A stretch of DNA of 56,582 bases from a virus. Positions 15,262 to 23,840 of the stretch are shown one piece after another. The position numbers and the translations under genes are program-made. Positions within the stretch are counted from its first letter, which is position 1. Each line of letters starts with the position of its first letter. The notes below the pieces were generated by a model. The model saw only the letters and a list, made by a program, of their open reading frames with translations. It had not been told where the DNA came from and ran no database searches. Location: the IMG/VR virus record IMGVR_UViG_3300025889_000144, positions 1-56,582 of that record. The stretch is one strand, 5' to 3'.

Positions 15262-15338
15262 CTAGACGAAGTAAACTATACTGATTAAATAAGGGGGCGT
15301 TTGTTGCGTCGCCACAGGGTACATCTGCATCTACTGCG

Positions 15339-16223
15339 ATGACGGCCACGCCGAAAGCTAATCAAAAACCTCAGTTAGAGGCCTTCCGTAAGGCTGGATC
15401 TCTTTTCGGTCTTGATTTATCAGGACTGTTCGATGACTCCGAAGACGGAGAACAGTCTGGTTTTGAAGGCCTGCAGCCTGGTTTTAAGGTTACAGCGAAC
15501 CTTAAAGGTCGCAGCCCAAGCACCTTAACTTATAAAACACCTACAACCCCCTCCAGGACTGCTGAGTTCACGCTAACTCCAGTAACCGAATCAGCTTTCG
15601 CTCTACCTAGCCTGCCTTCTCCTATCGCAGCCAAGCCTGCAGAGGAAGCTGCGCCTGCTCCTGCGCCCGCACCTGCTCCTGCTCCGGCACCTGCGGCACA
15701 GCAAGCACCGCCCCAGGAAAAGATCTATCAGGGTTATGCAGGCGGTATCTCCGCACTTCGTGATCAGCCTGAGTACGGCGGTATTGGCTTTGGTATGGGC
15801 GACCTGGATCGCGCCCTGCAGGAAGGTTACTCAGAGTCAAGCATCAAGACGTACCTGGAGAACTTCCCAGGCATGATTGGTCCTGACGCTGCCTCACGTC
15901 TAGGTATCGCACCCAAGTCTACCGCCAGTATTTATGGGTCCTCTGCGGCGGCGCCTGCTCCTGCTCCCGCACCTGCTCCTGCTCCGGAACAGCGCTACAC
16001 TCCCACCTCGGCTCCTGTTTCTCAATACCAAGCTCCCACAGCGCAAAACTGGCAGCAGAAAGCCCTCGCCGAAGGCGGCTTCGGTCAAGGTTCTCTCGCG
16101 GCTGCTCGTTCCGTTACAGGCGACAACGAGATTCGTGACTTCTTACGTCGTAATCGACAGATTCAGGTCGGTCCCACGGCGGCGAACTTACTCGGATGGG
16201 GTGGGGGTAACCTCTACGGCTAA
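15339..16223 (+). CDS. Ala-Pro repeat linker protein
   Basis: 294-aa protein with two (Ala-Pro)n linkers (from residue 105 and residue 205) that join an N-terminal low-complexity region to two similar ~55-residue globular segments. Each segment ends with a related motif (IGPDAASRLGI; VGPTAANLLGW), so they are an internal duplication. Modular layout suggests a structural, scaffold or virion-associated protein. Followed by a strong terminator. Function unknown. Confidence 0.65.
   Translation: MTATPKANQKPQLEAFRKAGSLFGLDLSGLFDDSEDGEQSGFEGLQPGFKVTANLKGRSPSTLTYKTPTTPSRTAEFTLTPVTESAFALPSLPSPIAAKPAEEAAPAPAPAPAPAPAPAAQQAPPQEKIYQGYAGGISALRDQPEYGGIGFGMGDLDRALQEGYSESSIKTYLENFPGMIGPDAASRLGIAPKSTASIYGSSAAAPAPAPAPAPAPEQRYTPTSAPVSQYQAPTAQNWQQKALAEGGFGQGSLAAARSVTGDNEIRDFLRRNRQIQVGPTAANLLGWGGGNLYG
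15651..15689 (+). repeat. Ala-Pro coding direct repeat, copy 1
   Basis: Copy 1 (15651-15689) and copy 2 (15951-15989) of the Ala-Pro coding stretch differ by about one base and are exactly 300 bp apart, as expected for a recent in-frame duplication or recombination. Confidence 0.8.
15951..15989 (+). repeat. Ala-Pro coding direct repeat, copy 2
   Basis: Second copy of the repeat at 15651-15689, in the same reading frame of the same gene. Confidence 0.8.
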
Positions 16224-16296
16224 ACAGAGGTATAAGATAAAGGCAGAATTCCTACAGAAGGAATGCTGTTTTTCTTCAAAGCGATTACGCTCAAAC

Positions 16297-16332
16297 GGGG
16301 GATGCGGCAAAAGCTGCTCCCCCTTTTATTTT
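16297..16332 (+). terminator. Rho-independent terminator
   Basis: GGGGGA/TCCCCC outer stem, a single T bulge, GCGGC/GCTGC inner stem (one G-U), AAAA loop, then TTTTATTTT. It closes the operon ending at 16223. Confidence 0.9.
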
Positions 16333-16383
16333 GCACTGAGAGCGAGTTAGATCTTATTCTCCGGTCGGTGGAATTCCAACCGA

Positions 16384-16944
16384 ATGACGTCTACTGATTA
16401 CTGTTTAGTGCTACAGCGCACAGGAAAGAGGCTGGAATTAGCAGTAACAGGCAACGACTCAAACCACGCGCAGGCACAAGCAGCGGACATAGCGAGAGCC
16501 TTACAAGCAGAAACGTTCTCGTTGTCCTACAAAAATATTGAAGACAGCCCTTTATCTTGCCTGTTCCGCAGACTTGCCATAAGCGACTTCGAACACGGTG
16601 CTTGTGACATCTGGGAAGGTTCGTTTTGTAACGGGTCCCCCGTGGTCTACGCACTGGGTAGCAAGTACTACGTGCGCCCCCTGATACTAGATTATCTAGA
16701 GATCAACAAAGACGGCTGTGTAAAACCGTCATGCGGTAACAAGGAGTGCATAAACCCCTATCACAACTCTTACAAGAAGATGAAAGCTTCAAAACTGGGT
16801 GACGCGGACACGAATTTGGTACTAGCATTCTCCAGCCAAGGCGTTCCCGTTCGCGAGATCGCCCGAGCACTTAAGGTACACCGCTCAACGATTTACAGAA
16901 CGTTAAACCGTGAACATCTTCATCTTGGGTCTGCGCATCACTGA
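16384..16944 (+). CDS. HNH-fold remnant + HTH putative regulator
   Basis: 186-aa protein. The segment CGNKECINPYHN (C117, C122, H127) matches the second half of the HNH motif of phage homing endonucleases, but the catalytic His expected two residues before C117 (NHxCGN) is Pro (KPSCGN). A Hin-like helix-turn-helix follows (VPVREIARALKVHRSTIYRT, about 154-173). Loss of the catalytic His while keeping the zinc ligands and HTH suggests a DNA-binding regulator. It overlaps the SSB start by 35 nt, so it may control SSB. A related His-less protein lies at 41889. Confidence 0.75.
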   Translation: MTSTDYCLVLQRTGKRLELAVTGNDSNHAQAQAADIARALQAETFSLSYKNIEDSPLSCLFRRLAISDFEHGACDIWEGSFCNGSPVVYALGSKYYVRPLILDYLEINKDGCVKPSCGNKECINPYHNSYKKMKASKLGDADTNLVLAFSSQGVPVREIARALKVHRSTIYRTLNREHLHLGSAHH

Positions 16945-17557
16945 TGCGGCCGATACAGACGAAAACAAAGTCGTGCATGTACTGGCGGAATCACTTCCGT
17001 CAAGCGACAAGCGCGTAGCAACGAAGGTCCAGCTTTCAATGAAAGAGGACCACTACAACGGCAAGATTTTAAAAACCCTCAAAGAAAAGCAAACGATCTT
17101 CGCTGTCGGTCCGACGAAGACAACGCCAGATGGCGTGCTTCAAATGCAGCCGATGCTTGTGGTTACAAGTGATAACTGGGATGACCTCCTGGCTATCAAT
17201 CTCTTCGTGTCCACAGGTGGTCTGGGTCCTGTTACTGAGGAGACTCAGCTAGGCGACAACACGGTTACTAACCGTTCGCTCGCTTGGCAAGATGAAAAGG
17301 GCGAGACCTCTTGGTTCAAGCTGACCGCTTGGGACGCGCTTTCGACGCAACTTGCAGAACTTGCCCCAGGCACACCAACGATTGCTGTTGGTCGAGTCAG
17401 CACTAGCGAAAAGGAAGATCGTAAGTACCTTAACTATGGCGTAGAGAAAATTCTCTATCTACCCCGCAGCAAGAAAGCTGCTCCCGCTAAGGCCGCCGAT
17501 CCTGATAAGGGCAAGGTGTCCACGGCTGCTCTCGGTTCTCTGGACTTCTCTCTCTGA
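16910..17557 (+). CDS. ssb: Single-stranded DNA-binding protein (OB fold)
   Basis: 215-aa protein. The second half has the bacterial SSB-like order: TVTNRSLAWQDEKGETSWFKL, DALSTQLAELAPGTP, AVGRVSTSEKEDRKYLNYGV and a final strand ILYLPR. The N-terminal half (MNIFILGLRITDAAD...) looks like a second OB-like unit, so it may be a double-OB SSB. The linker is Ala/Lys-rich and the tail ends SLDFSL, acidic-hydrophobic as in partner-binding SSB tails. GTG start inside the previous gene. Confidence 0.75.
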   Translation: MNIFILGLRITDAADTDENKVVHVLAESLPSSDKRVATKVQLSMKEDHYNGKILKTLKEKQTIFAVGPTKTTPDGVLQMQPMLVVTSDNWDDLLAINLFVSTGGLGPVTEETQLGDNTVTNRSLAWQDEKGETSWFKLTAWDALSTQLAELAPGTPTIAVGRVSTSEKEDRKYLNYGVEKILYLPRSKKAAPAKAADPDKGKVSTAALGSLDFSL

Positions 17558-17566
17558 TTAACGACC

Positions 17567-18391
17567 ATGGTATTTATCGCTGGCAAATTTTCGGCTGATG
17601 AAATTCTCTGCCAAGTCCCACCGCACACGCTCCGGATCGATCTTCAAAGCCGCTATTGGAAATCCGATACTGACAGCGAAGCGGCGATCGTCGACAGTAA
17701 CGGGAATGGGATACCGATTTCGTTTGTCCTTCTCGGCTTCACGCCGTACTTCGGCAACCTCGGTATGCGATCGCATGAAGAGTTTATTCGTATTGCTTAC
17801 ATTGGTGTTACACCTAACCATCGTCTGCTGCCACCTCGCTGTGTATGCACTAGCATCATCAGTGGCAAATCGTCTCAGAGGAACTTCATCTCGTACTTCC
17901 AGACGCTCTATAACAACCGTATTAACGTAGGTGAGGTTGTCACTGAAACCAAGTTCGTTCAAAAATCTTTCAACGAACGTGATCCAATGACTGGGGCGGA
18001 CGGCGCAAAGATCAACTACAACGTTTTAGAGTTCAGGGATCGTCCTGCTCAAACGGATGAAGAGCAAAAGCTCATCGAAGACATCAGTAATTGGCTCGAC
18101 GCTGGTTCAGGAGATCTGGTGGCATCTGCTCTACGCAGTACTATCTCCGGCGCTCATCTGGTTGAGCTTCCTCTTGGAGAAGACCACACGGCCATTAAGG
18201 AGGCTTTCATCGAAGCTAATCCGAAACGGCTAGAAGGATCCGCCCCGGCTGGCCTCGCTGCTCTGCCTGCAGGCGCGGGTGCACCAGGCTCTAAAGCTGA
18301 AGCTCCACCCGAACCCAAAAAGGCTACGGGTAAAAAAGAGCTGACGGAAGATCAAAAAGCTGCGCTTAAAGCTGCAGGACTTGATTTTTAA
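17567..18391 (+). CDS. Hypothetical protein co-transcribed with ssb
   Basis: 274-aa protein: a beta-rich N-terminal domain (IRIAYIGVTPNHRLLPPRCV), a helical middle and a flexible Ala/Pro/Lys tail that ends LKAAGLDF, very like the acidic-hydrophobic end of the SSB next door. It may be an SSB or polymerase accessory factor; no family is recognised. It sits 9 nt after ssb and ends before a strong terminator. Confidence 0.65.
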   Translation: MVFIAGKFSADEILCQVPPHTLRIDLQSRYWKSDTDSEAAIVDSNGNGIPISFVLLGFTPYFGNLGMRSHEEFIRIAYIGVTPNHRLLPPRCVCTSIISGKSSQRNFISYFQTLYNNRINVGEVVTETKFVQKSFNERDPMTGADGAKINYNVLEFRDRPAQTDEEQKLIEDISNWLDAGSGDLVASALRSTISGAHLVELPLGEDHTAIKEAFIEANPKRLEGSAPAGLAALPAGAGAPGSKAEAPPEPKKATGKKELTEDQKAALKAAGLDF

Positions 18392-18416
18392 GCTACACTA
18401 AGCATGGTCTCCTTTT

Positions 18417-18444
18417 AAGGGCGCTAACAAAGGCGCCCTTTTTT
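18417..18444 (+). terminator. Rho-independent terminator between convergent genes
   Basis: AAGGGCGC (18417-18424) pairs with GCGCCCTT (18433-18440), followed by four more Ts. It ends the plus-strand operon and lies just beyond the NblA stop on the other strand. Confidence 0.88.
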
Positions 18445-18448
18445 GTGC

Positions 18449-18682
18449 CTACAGTTCGAGGAGGTCTCCAAAAGACGGGAGGTGCACCCCGTAAGCCACG
18501 CAGTATTTGATTATGTTTTCCAGAAGTTTTGCGCGAATCAAGTAGTTGGCGTAGACAACCTCAAGTACTTCACGAGCTTCTTTACGGCTAAGCTTATCCA
18601 TGCCATCCAAGAAGGCACGGTGTGTGAACTGCTGCTCAAGCGTTAAGTGAGATCGCAGCTTGTCTACTAGCTCCTCCGCCAT
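18449..18682 (-). CDS. nblA: NblA-like phycobilisome degradation protein
   Basis: 77-aa protein. The core LTLEQQFTHRAFLDGMDKLS (13-32) followed by A-x-x-V-L-x-V-V-Y...LIR (46-50) and a C-terminal IIKY helix fits the NblA pattern (LxLEQQFxxRxF, S-x-x-x-A, LYxxxxxR). NblA is a small helical adaptor that directs Clp protease to phycobilisomes; it is known in some freshwater cyanophages. It lies alone on the minus strand within a plus-strand block, so it has its own promoter inside the 18681 gene. Extra ~12 N- and ~15 C-terminal residues beyond the core. Confidence 0.8.
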   Translation of the reverse strand: MAEELVDKLRSHLTLEQQFTHRAFLDGMDKLSRKEAREVLEVVYANYLIRAKLLENIIKYCVAYGVHLPSFGDLLEL

Positions 18683-19217
18683 GACAAATTTCTATCGTGT
18701 CCCTCGTTACATCTTTGATCCTATCCGGAATGCCGGCTTGGTTGAAGGTGCGGTTCTTTTACCGTTTGACCCCCAAGGAGCTTTAGAAAAACAGGTCCGT
18801 AAGGCGCAGGTGACGGAAGTCATCAGCAACTCTTGCGAGGAAAACCTCGTAGATCTTGATTGGTGGTCGCAGCAAAAAGGGACAATCGACTGGGTTGTGG
18901 CAATCACCCAGGGAATGAAGGACTACACGAAGTGGATAACTGAATGTGGACTACAAGCGGCTAGAAAAGGTGTGTGCGTTTTAGATAGACTCACATTCCT
19001 CGAGCCGACGCGAGCACGCGAAGATTTCTTAAAAGACGCATCTCTCACAAACATTAAGATCTTGAGCCCAAGGCCATCATTCCGTGCGGATGGTACTAAT
19101 TCAAAAGATCCTGTGACTTCTGCGTGGTTTATATTTCAGAAACCCGGAGCTGCTCAAGTCAGTACAACGATCGATTTCGAAGTAAATTGGCACCGCCCAC
19201 AAGACCTCAAGCTATGA
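18681..19217 (+). CDS. Degenerate methyltransferase-like protein
   Basis: 178-aa protein. The order LLPFDPQGALE, a DWVV strand, then KDYTKWITECGLQAARKGVC, LDRLTFLEPTRAR and PRPSF...SAWFIFQK resembles the C-terminal half of phage class I SAM-dependent DNA methyltransferases. The NPPY/F catalytic motif expected after DWVV is missing (AITQG instead), so it is likely inactive or repurposed. The ATG at 18681 shares a CATG with the divergent NblA start; a TTG at 18660 is an alternative. ATGA overlap with the next gene. Confidence 0.6.
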   Translation: MTNFYRVPRYIFDPIRNAGLVEGAVLLPFDPQGALEKQVRKAQVTEVISNSCEENLVDLDWWSQQKGTIDWVVAITQGMKDYTKWITECGLQAARKGVCVLDRLTFLEPTRAREDFLKDASLTNIKILSPRPSFRADGTNSKDPVTSAWFIFQKPGAAQVSTTIDFEVNWHRPQDLKL

Positions 19218-19534
19218 GCAAGCGGCTCTTTCGACGACTAGATCAACTAATCGAGCTCCAGAAAGAAAATAACCGACAGCTCGATAAGATCACTGCATTG
19301 CTTGTAGGTCAACAGCTTCTCACAGAATGCGTAGACTATAAAGGTAACGCACGTACTCCTGAAGACTGCGCAGAGATAACCATAGAAGGTTTCTCAGCTG
19401 CTCTTTGTTTAATGGGAGAACTCGACCAAAGAAATCGTGACTATCAATATCAGAAGAGTGAATTCTTTTTAGACAGTGATGATGAAGACGAAGATGAAGA
19501 AGGTGATGGTCCCGTTACGTCGAGTTCGTTCTAA
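19214..19534 (+). CDS. Acidic-tail coiled-coil protein
   Basis: 106-aa protein. An N-terminal coiled coil (RLDQLIELQKENNRQLDKIT, about residues 7-27) is followed by a short Cys-containing domain and a strongly acidic C-terminus (DSDDEDEDEE). It may act as an oligomeric adaptor or DNA mimic. The ATG overlaps the previous stop (ATGA). Function unknown. Confidence 0.6.
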   Translation: MSKRLFRRLDQLIELQKENNRQLDKITALLVGQQLLTECVDYKGNARTPEDCAEITIEGFSAALCLMGELDQRNRDYQYQKSEFFLDSDDEDEDEEGDGPVTSSSF

Positions 19535-19548
19535 TATATTTAGGAATT

Positions 19549-19565
19549 GACACGATAATTGTGTC
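19549..19565 (+). promoter_or_regulatory. Inverted repeat over GTG start of the exonuclease
   Basis: GACAC (19549-19553), loop GATAATT, GTGTC (19561-19565). The GTG start codon is part of the right arm, so the arm pairing would cover it. A TTGACA overlaps the left arm. Confidence 0.4.
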
Positions 19566-20340
19566 CGATACAAGAGTAACGATCAACGGATTAAGGCATT
19601 ATCTCTGTGATGGTGTTCCTAGACCACTACCGTCCGTAACATCTGTTCTTAGCGCCACTCAAACTGAGACGACGCGAAAGAAGCTAGCCCACTGGAATCT
19701 TATGAATCCAGGGGCTGCTGATGCTGCGGCAACTAGAGGTACGTGGATTCACAACAGCGTAGAAGATTATCTACGTGGACTTAAGGTAATACCATCAGAA
19801 CAATACAAGCCTTACTGGGAAGGAGTTCCGGAACTGCTAGATGACCTTTTAGAAGGAGGTCGCGTGCTCTGGAGCGAAAAACCATTTAACCAACCACGCT
19901 GGTCCAAATACGTCGGCGACGACGGAGTCGGGCGCATACACTATTACGATGAGTCTACAGGTCACGGTTACGCTGGTTGTTGTGACTTGATCTACATGAA
20001 CTCGAACGCTGAGATCGTGCTGGCTGATTTCAAGACCAGCAACGGTCCTTACTCAGCTAGGTTCCCAAATAAGAGCCAGAACATCGATGAAAAAACTAAA
20101 AAAGCTCTTATCTCAGGCGTCTTTAAAACCAAAAAGACAAAGCTTCAGCTAGCAGCTTACAAATTAGCGGCAGAAGCGTGCCTCGGGATTAAGATAGTTA
20201 AGACGCAAATTATCGTTACTACCGCCATCAAAGAGTTCAATACTCAGATATTTACGTTTGGCTCTGAAGAAGTTGAAAAGGATTGTGAGAGTTGGCTTCA
20301 AGTTCTAAAAAACTACTACGAACTTCACCCACCGGCGTAG
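19561..20340 (+). CDS. PD-(D/E)XK exonuclease
   Basis: 259-aa nuclease of the Cas4/RecB-like PD-(D/E)XK family. Motifs: H64 and E68 in RGTWIHNSVEDYL, D142 in GYAGCCDLIY, D156-x-K158 in EIVLADFKTS, and QxxxY (Q196-Y200). The order and spacing fit a phage recombination/host-DNA degradation exonuclease. GTG start; the N-terminus reads naturally from there. It lies just before the primase-helicase. Confidence 0.85.
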   Translation: MSDTRVTINGLRHYLCDGVPRPLPSVTSVLSATQTETTRKKLAHWNLMNPGAADAAATRGTWIHNSVEDYLRGLKVIPSEQYKPYWEGVPELLDDLLEGGRVLWSEKPFNQPRWSKYVGDDGVGRIHYYDESTGHGYAGCCDLIYMNSNAEIVLADFKTSNGPYSARFPNKSQNIDEKTKKALISGVFKTKKTKLQLAAYKLAAEACLGIKIVKTQIIVTTAIKEFNTQIFTFGSEEVEKDCESWLQVLKNYYELHPPA

Positions 20341-20367
20341 AATCAAACCCACTCGGAGGCGCCCCAC

Positions 20368-20388
20368 GACAGGGTTCTTCAACCTGTC
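20368..20388 (+). other. Hairpin upstream of primase-helicase
   Basis: GACAGG (20368-20373) pairs with CCTGTC (20383-20388), extended by TT/AA across a bulged G around a CTTC loop. In the 102-nt gap between the exonuclease and the primase. Leader structure or weak terminator. Confidence 0.4.
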
Positions 20389-20442
20389 TTAAGGTTCGCC
20401 TGCCCCAAAATAGGCCATACTAGAGGCGCTCAGCGACATCCC

Positions 20443-23220
20443 ATGAAGTTCATTTGCTCTGTAAACCTCGGGGTCGTTCCTCACCTAGACCCTGAGCTGG
20501 GCAAGATCGCGAGCGGCGGGAACTTCACAGCCTTCAACTCAGGCTGGGACTCATCTGAGTTAGATACGTCTGAACTCGCTGAAATTTTAGGCAAGCAAGC
20601 TGGCTTGTGTGCGTGGCACCTGCAGGACGGCAAGCGGCAAAAGAATCAAACTGGAGTTATCAAAGCTGGTTTGATTATTGTCGATATCGACAATCAAGCA
20701 GATCACAAAGATGAGAATGGAAATAAAGTTCAGAAACAAGAACTCACAGTAGAACAGGCACTACAACTTGACATTTGTAAGAAGTATTTAACTCTGGGCT
20801 ACTACAGCCCATCGACCTCCGAAGGGTGGCCACGCTTCCGCTTGGTTTTTGGCCTCGAACATACGGTCATCAACCCTGCTTTTTATCAGTGGTTCTGCAA
20901 ACAAATTTACTCTCAGATACCTGGCTCTGACGTCAGGGCGACGACAATACCGAACCTTTTCTACGGACCCAAAAACCCAGAGGCAATTTTCGCCAAACCG
21001 GGACGCTTCATCCCGACCGAGAAAATTGACGAAGCGATTAGGGCATTTGCCGCACTGCCTCCCGACGAAACCGACTTAGGTGGAGATCCGATTGAGTCCC
21101 TAAACCAGGTAACCCTCCGTGAAAACGGAATGGATCTGGTCCGCCTAGTCTCCAACACGGTTCGTTCAGTTCTTGAAGGCGAGGAAGTAGGTGACCGCAG
21201 CTCGACAATGGCTGCAGTATTTAAAGAACTGCTTGGCTGGGCTAACTGGTGCACGGCGAACGAGATAGCTCTATGCGTATCACCGTTGACAGTGGCACAA
21301 GATGCGTTCTATAATATCTATGGTTACCCGCACGACATCGATGGTAAGTTTGAGCGCATCCTGAACTCCATCAGGAATCCCGAGGAGCTCCAGCCCGCAG
21401 TATCACTGGCTTCCGAGCTCGGTGAGCTAGGCACCTGGAAAAAGATCCGACGAATCAGTCGATCTGTCTTCGATACCCACGCCTCGAACGAGGTTAAGGC
21501 AGCTCTCGAACAAGCCAAGCGTGAGGCAGCAGTCAACGCTGTCCTCGATATGTCTGAATTTGACCTCAGCTCCCCGGAGCCTGAGACAACAACATCAAAA
21601 CCCAAATCAAAAGTCAAAACTAAAGAGCAGGAAATGAACGTTCCTTCTACTCCGAGTCAGCTTGTCAGCCTCCAAGGCGGCACCAAAAACCGCGAGTTTT
21701 CAGAGAATGACGTAGCCGACATCATCGTCACCAACCAAGGCGATCAGTTTATATACGACAGCTACTTAGATCAGTTCTACCACTACGACGACGATCAGGA
21801 CATTTGGTACCACCAGGACGAGCAGCACATCAAACGCCGCATCGTTAAGGCGCTCGACTCCTTTGTGATTGCTGGGGTCCTCGCCAAGTACAACGCGGCG
21901 ATGATCAACAGCGTATTCTCAATCCTGAAGGCCAAACTTCTGAAATCTGCAGACGGAGGTCGCCGAAGCATCTGGACTAAGTCCCGTGGCTACATCCCGT
22001 TTAAAAACGGTGTGCTCGACACAACGACGCTCGAGTTTGAGGAAGGCCAGCACAAAGAACTGTATCTTCGTCACAAGCTGCCTTATGAATACAACGCCAA
22101 GGCACAGTGCCCAGAGTTCATGCGCTGGATCACCTCAGCGCTAGATAAAGGGCAAGAGGTTTTGATCCAAGCTTTCGCTCGAGCACTACTGACCGGATAC
22201 ACCGCAGGCGAACGCTTCCTTCATCTGGTGGGTCCTGGTGGCACGGGTAAGTCGACCATGCAGCAGCTAATGGTGGCTCTCGCTGGTTTCCACGGCACTC
22301 ACACGTCCAGCCTGGAGGTAATCGAAACAAACAAGTTCGAGAGCTACAACCTCATCGGCAAGAAACTTCTGCTGCTGACGGATGAATCGAACTACAACCG
22401 CCGCATGGACGTGCTCAAGAAGCTGACCTCGGCTTCTGACACGCTGCGTGCTGAGCGTAAGTACGGCAAAGAAATCATCAGCTTCAAGCCTGAGTGTTTG
22501 GTTTGTATCGCCAGTAACGAGCACATCACATCAAACGACTCCAGCAGCGGCCTCGAGCGTCGTCGACTCACCATTGTGATGGATAAGGTCGTTGACCCGA
22601 GCCTGCGCAAAGAACTGATCAGCGTGTTCGACGACCACATCGAAGGCGCTTTTGTGCCTGAGATGAGTGGCATCGTGACTTGGGCACTGTCGATGGACTA
22701 CGCCACGATGAAAGATGTCTTAGCTAACCCGACTAAGCACGTCCCTTCTCTCAACCGCACCAACATCGAAGCGCTGCTGTTCAACAATCAGTTCGTGGCG
22801 TGGCTGCACGACTGCTGCCTGTACGCTCCAAACACAGTGACTCCTGTCGGCCAGGGTGCACGTAAGCCCAATACGGATGAAGCCGAAAAAGGTATGTACG
22901 TGGCTAACGCGTATGGTGCCTTGTATCCCAGCTATGCCAACTTCTGCAAGTCATGTGGATACAAACCAGCAGCCAAGCACCGTTTCGTAGAGCGTACTAA
23001 GGAAGCAATGGTGAACATCTTGAAGCTGCCAAATGTGAAGATAGTATTGAACGATGGCGTTGCTGGCATTAAAGGGCTGCGAATCAAGGCGTATGACCTA
23101 CAATCCGACCGTGCAGCAAAAGGTCCAGAGCGACTCCCCAGCCCTGTGGAGTTTGCTCAAGACACAAGCAGCAACCGCTGGGATACAGCTTTCCAAAAAC
23201 ATGATCCGGCTAAATCCTAA
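20443..23220 (+). CDS. D5-type primase-helicase (AEP + SF3)
   Basis: 925-aa replication protein. The N-terminal part has IIVDIDNQADH and the strand WPRFRLVF, fitting an archaeo-eukaryotic-type primase. The C-terminal SF3 helicase has Walker A GPGGTGKST (597-605), Walker B LLLLTDES and motif C CLVCIASNEH, then the Arg-finger region SGLERRRLTIV. A ~25-residue Lys-rich linker (KPKSKVKTKEQE) separates the parts. It would load at the phage origin and prime replication for PolA. Hexamer is expected from the family. Confidence 0.9.
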   Translation: MKFICSVNLGVVPHLDPELGKIASGGNFTAFNSGWDSSELDTSELAEILGKQAGLCAWHLQDGKRQKNQTGVIKAGLIIVDIDNQADHKDENGNKVQKQELTVEQALQLDICKKYLTLGYYSPSTSEGWPRFRLVFGLEHTVINPAFYQWFCKQIYSQIPGSDVRATTIPNLFYGPKNPEAIFAKPGRFIPTEKIDEAIRAFAALPPDETDLGGDPIESLNQVTLRENGMDLVRLVSNTVRSVLEGEEVGDRSSTMAAVFKELLGWANWCTANEIALCVSPLTVAQDAFYNIYGYPHDIDGKFERILNSIRNPEELQPAVSLASELGELGTWKKIRRISRSVFDTHASNEVKAALEQAKREAAVNAVLDMSEFDLSSPEPETTTSKPKSKVKTKEQEMNVPSTPSQLVSLQGGTKNREFSENDVADIIVTNQGDQFIYDSYLDQFYHYDDDQDIWYHQDEQHIKRRIVKALDSFVIAGVLAKYNAAMINSVFSILKAKLLKSADGGRRSIWTKSRGYIPFKNGVLDTTTLEFEEGQHKELYLRHKLPYEYNAKAQCPEFMRWITSALDKGQEVLIQAFARALLTGYTAGERFLHLVGPGGTGKSTMQQLMVALAGFHGTHTSSLEVIETNKFESYNLIGKKLLLLTDESNYNRRMDVLKKLTSASDTLRAERKYGKEIISFKPECLVCIASNEHITSNDSSSGLERRRLTIVMDKVVDPSLRKELISVFDDHIEGAFVPEMSGIVTWALSMDYATMKDVLANPTKHVPSLNRTNIEALLFNNQFVAWLHDCCLYAPNTVTPVGQGARKPNTDEAEKGMYVANAYGALYPSYANFCKSCGYKPAAKHRFVERTKEAMVNILKLPNVKIVLNDGVAGIKGLRIKAYDLQSDRAAKGPERLPSPVEFAQDTSSNRWDTAFQKHDPAKS

Positions 23221-23776
23221 TTTGACACTGGCTGTAGCCGCTTCGGCTGCTGTCGGCATCACCACAGCGATTACAGCACCTCAGTTTGTAGGCGCTTCAC
23301 TTGCATTTGCCGGGGGCCTGATAGGGGGTGCCGGAATTGGGAGGGAGCGGGCGCTTCGCCAAAAACGAAACGAGGAAGCTGCGACGAGGGTAACTGCGTG
23401 CTTTACAGCCTTGTACGAAGCCAATCGTGGTGTTGTAGACCCTATGCAACTTGGGATCCTTGCGAACATCCCCGGAGATCAGGCTCACTCGTTCTTGACT
23501 GGACTAGCTGAAACCACGAACGGGCAGAAAATCACCGTAAAACAAGGTGCCGGCGTTATCTTCGCTTTCCCTCACTCACAATCAGCCCTCGACGAGCTGA
23601 CGGTAAACGCTCGCAAGTGGGCTGAGGCTCAAACACAGCAGTTGAGTGCCGAGTTAAATCAGCACAGGCAAGCTCTGCAGTACATCCAGCTTCAGCAAGC
23701 TGCCGCAGCGGTCCCTAAGACACCTGCCCCTAGTATCGAACCTAGTCCCTGGGAGAACGTAGCACCTCCGGCTTAG
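23201..23776 (+). CDS. Hypothetical two-helix membrane protein
   Basis: About 191 residues from the ATG at 23201. The N-terminus has two hydrophobic segments (TLAVAASAAVGITTAITA and VGASLAFAGGLIGGAGIG), followed by a basic stretch and a long helical, Gln/Ala-rich C-terminus ending in a Pro-rich tail. In-frame ATGs at 23054-23093 would overlap the primase gene by up to 167 nt, so 23201 is preferred. Inner-membrane anchor for replication or packaging is a guess. Confidence 0.6.
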   Translation: MIRLNPNLTLAVAASAAVGITTAITAPQFVGASLAFAGGLIGGAGIGRERALRQKRNEEAATRVTACFTALYEANRGVVDPMQLGILANIPGDQAHSFLTGLAETTNGQKITVKQGAGVIFAFPHSQSALDELTVNARKWAEAQTQQLSAELNQHRQALQYIQLQQAAAAVPKTPAPSIEPSPWENVAPPA

Positions 23777-23840
23777 TTATCACTATGACTCACTACGAGA
23801 TCGGCGCCATCAAAATCGGCTAGCTAACACTGAACTACCC

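Noticed and set aside
17767-17774. HIP1-type GCGATCGC sites
   Set aside because: Only a couple were noticed (for example here and near 8760), so there is no unusual density.
23785-23823. 12-codon open frame between 23776 and 23841
   Set aside because: Too short and without support; treated as non-coding.
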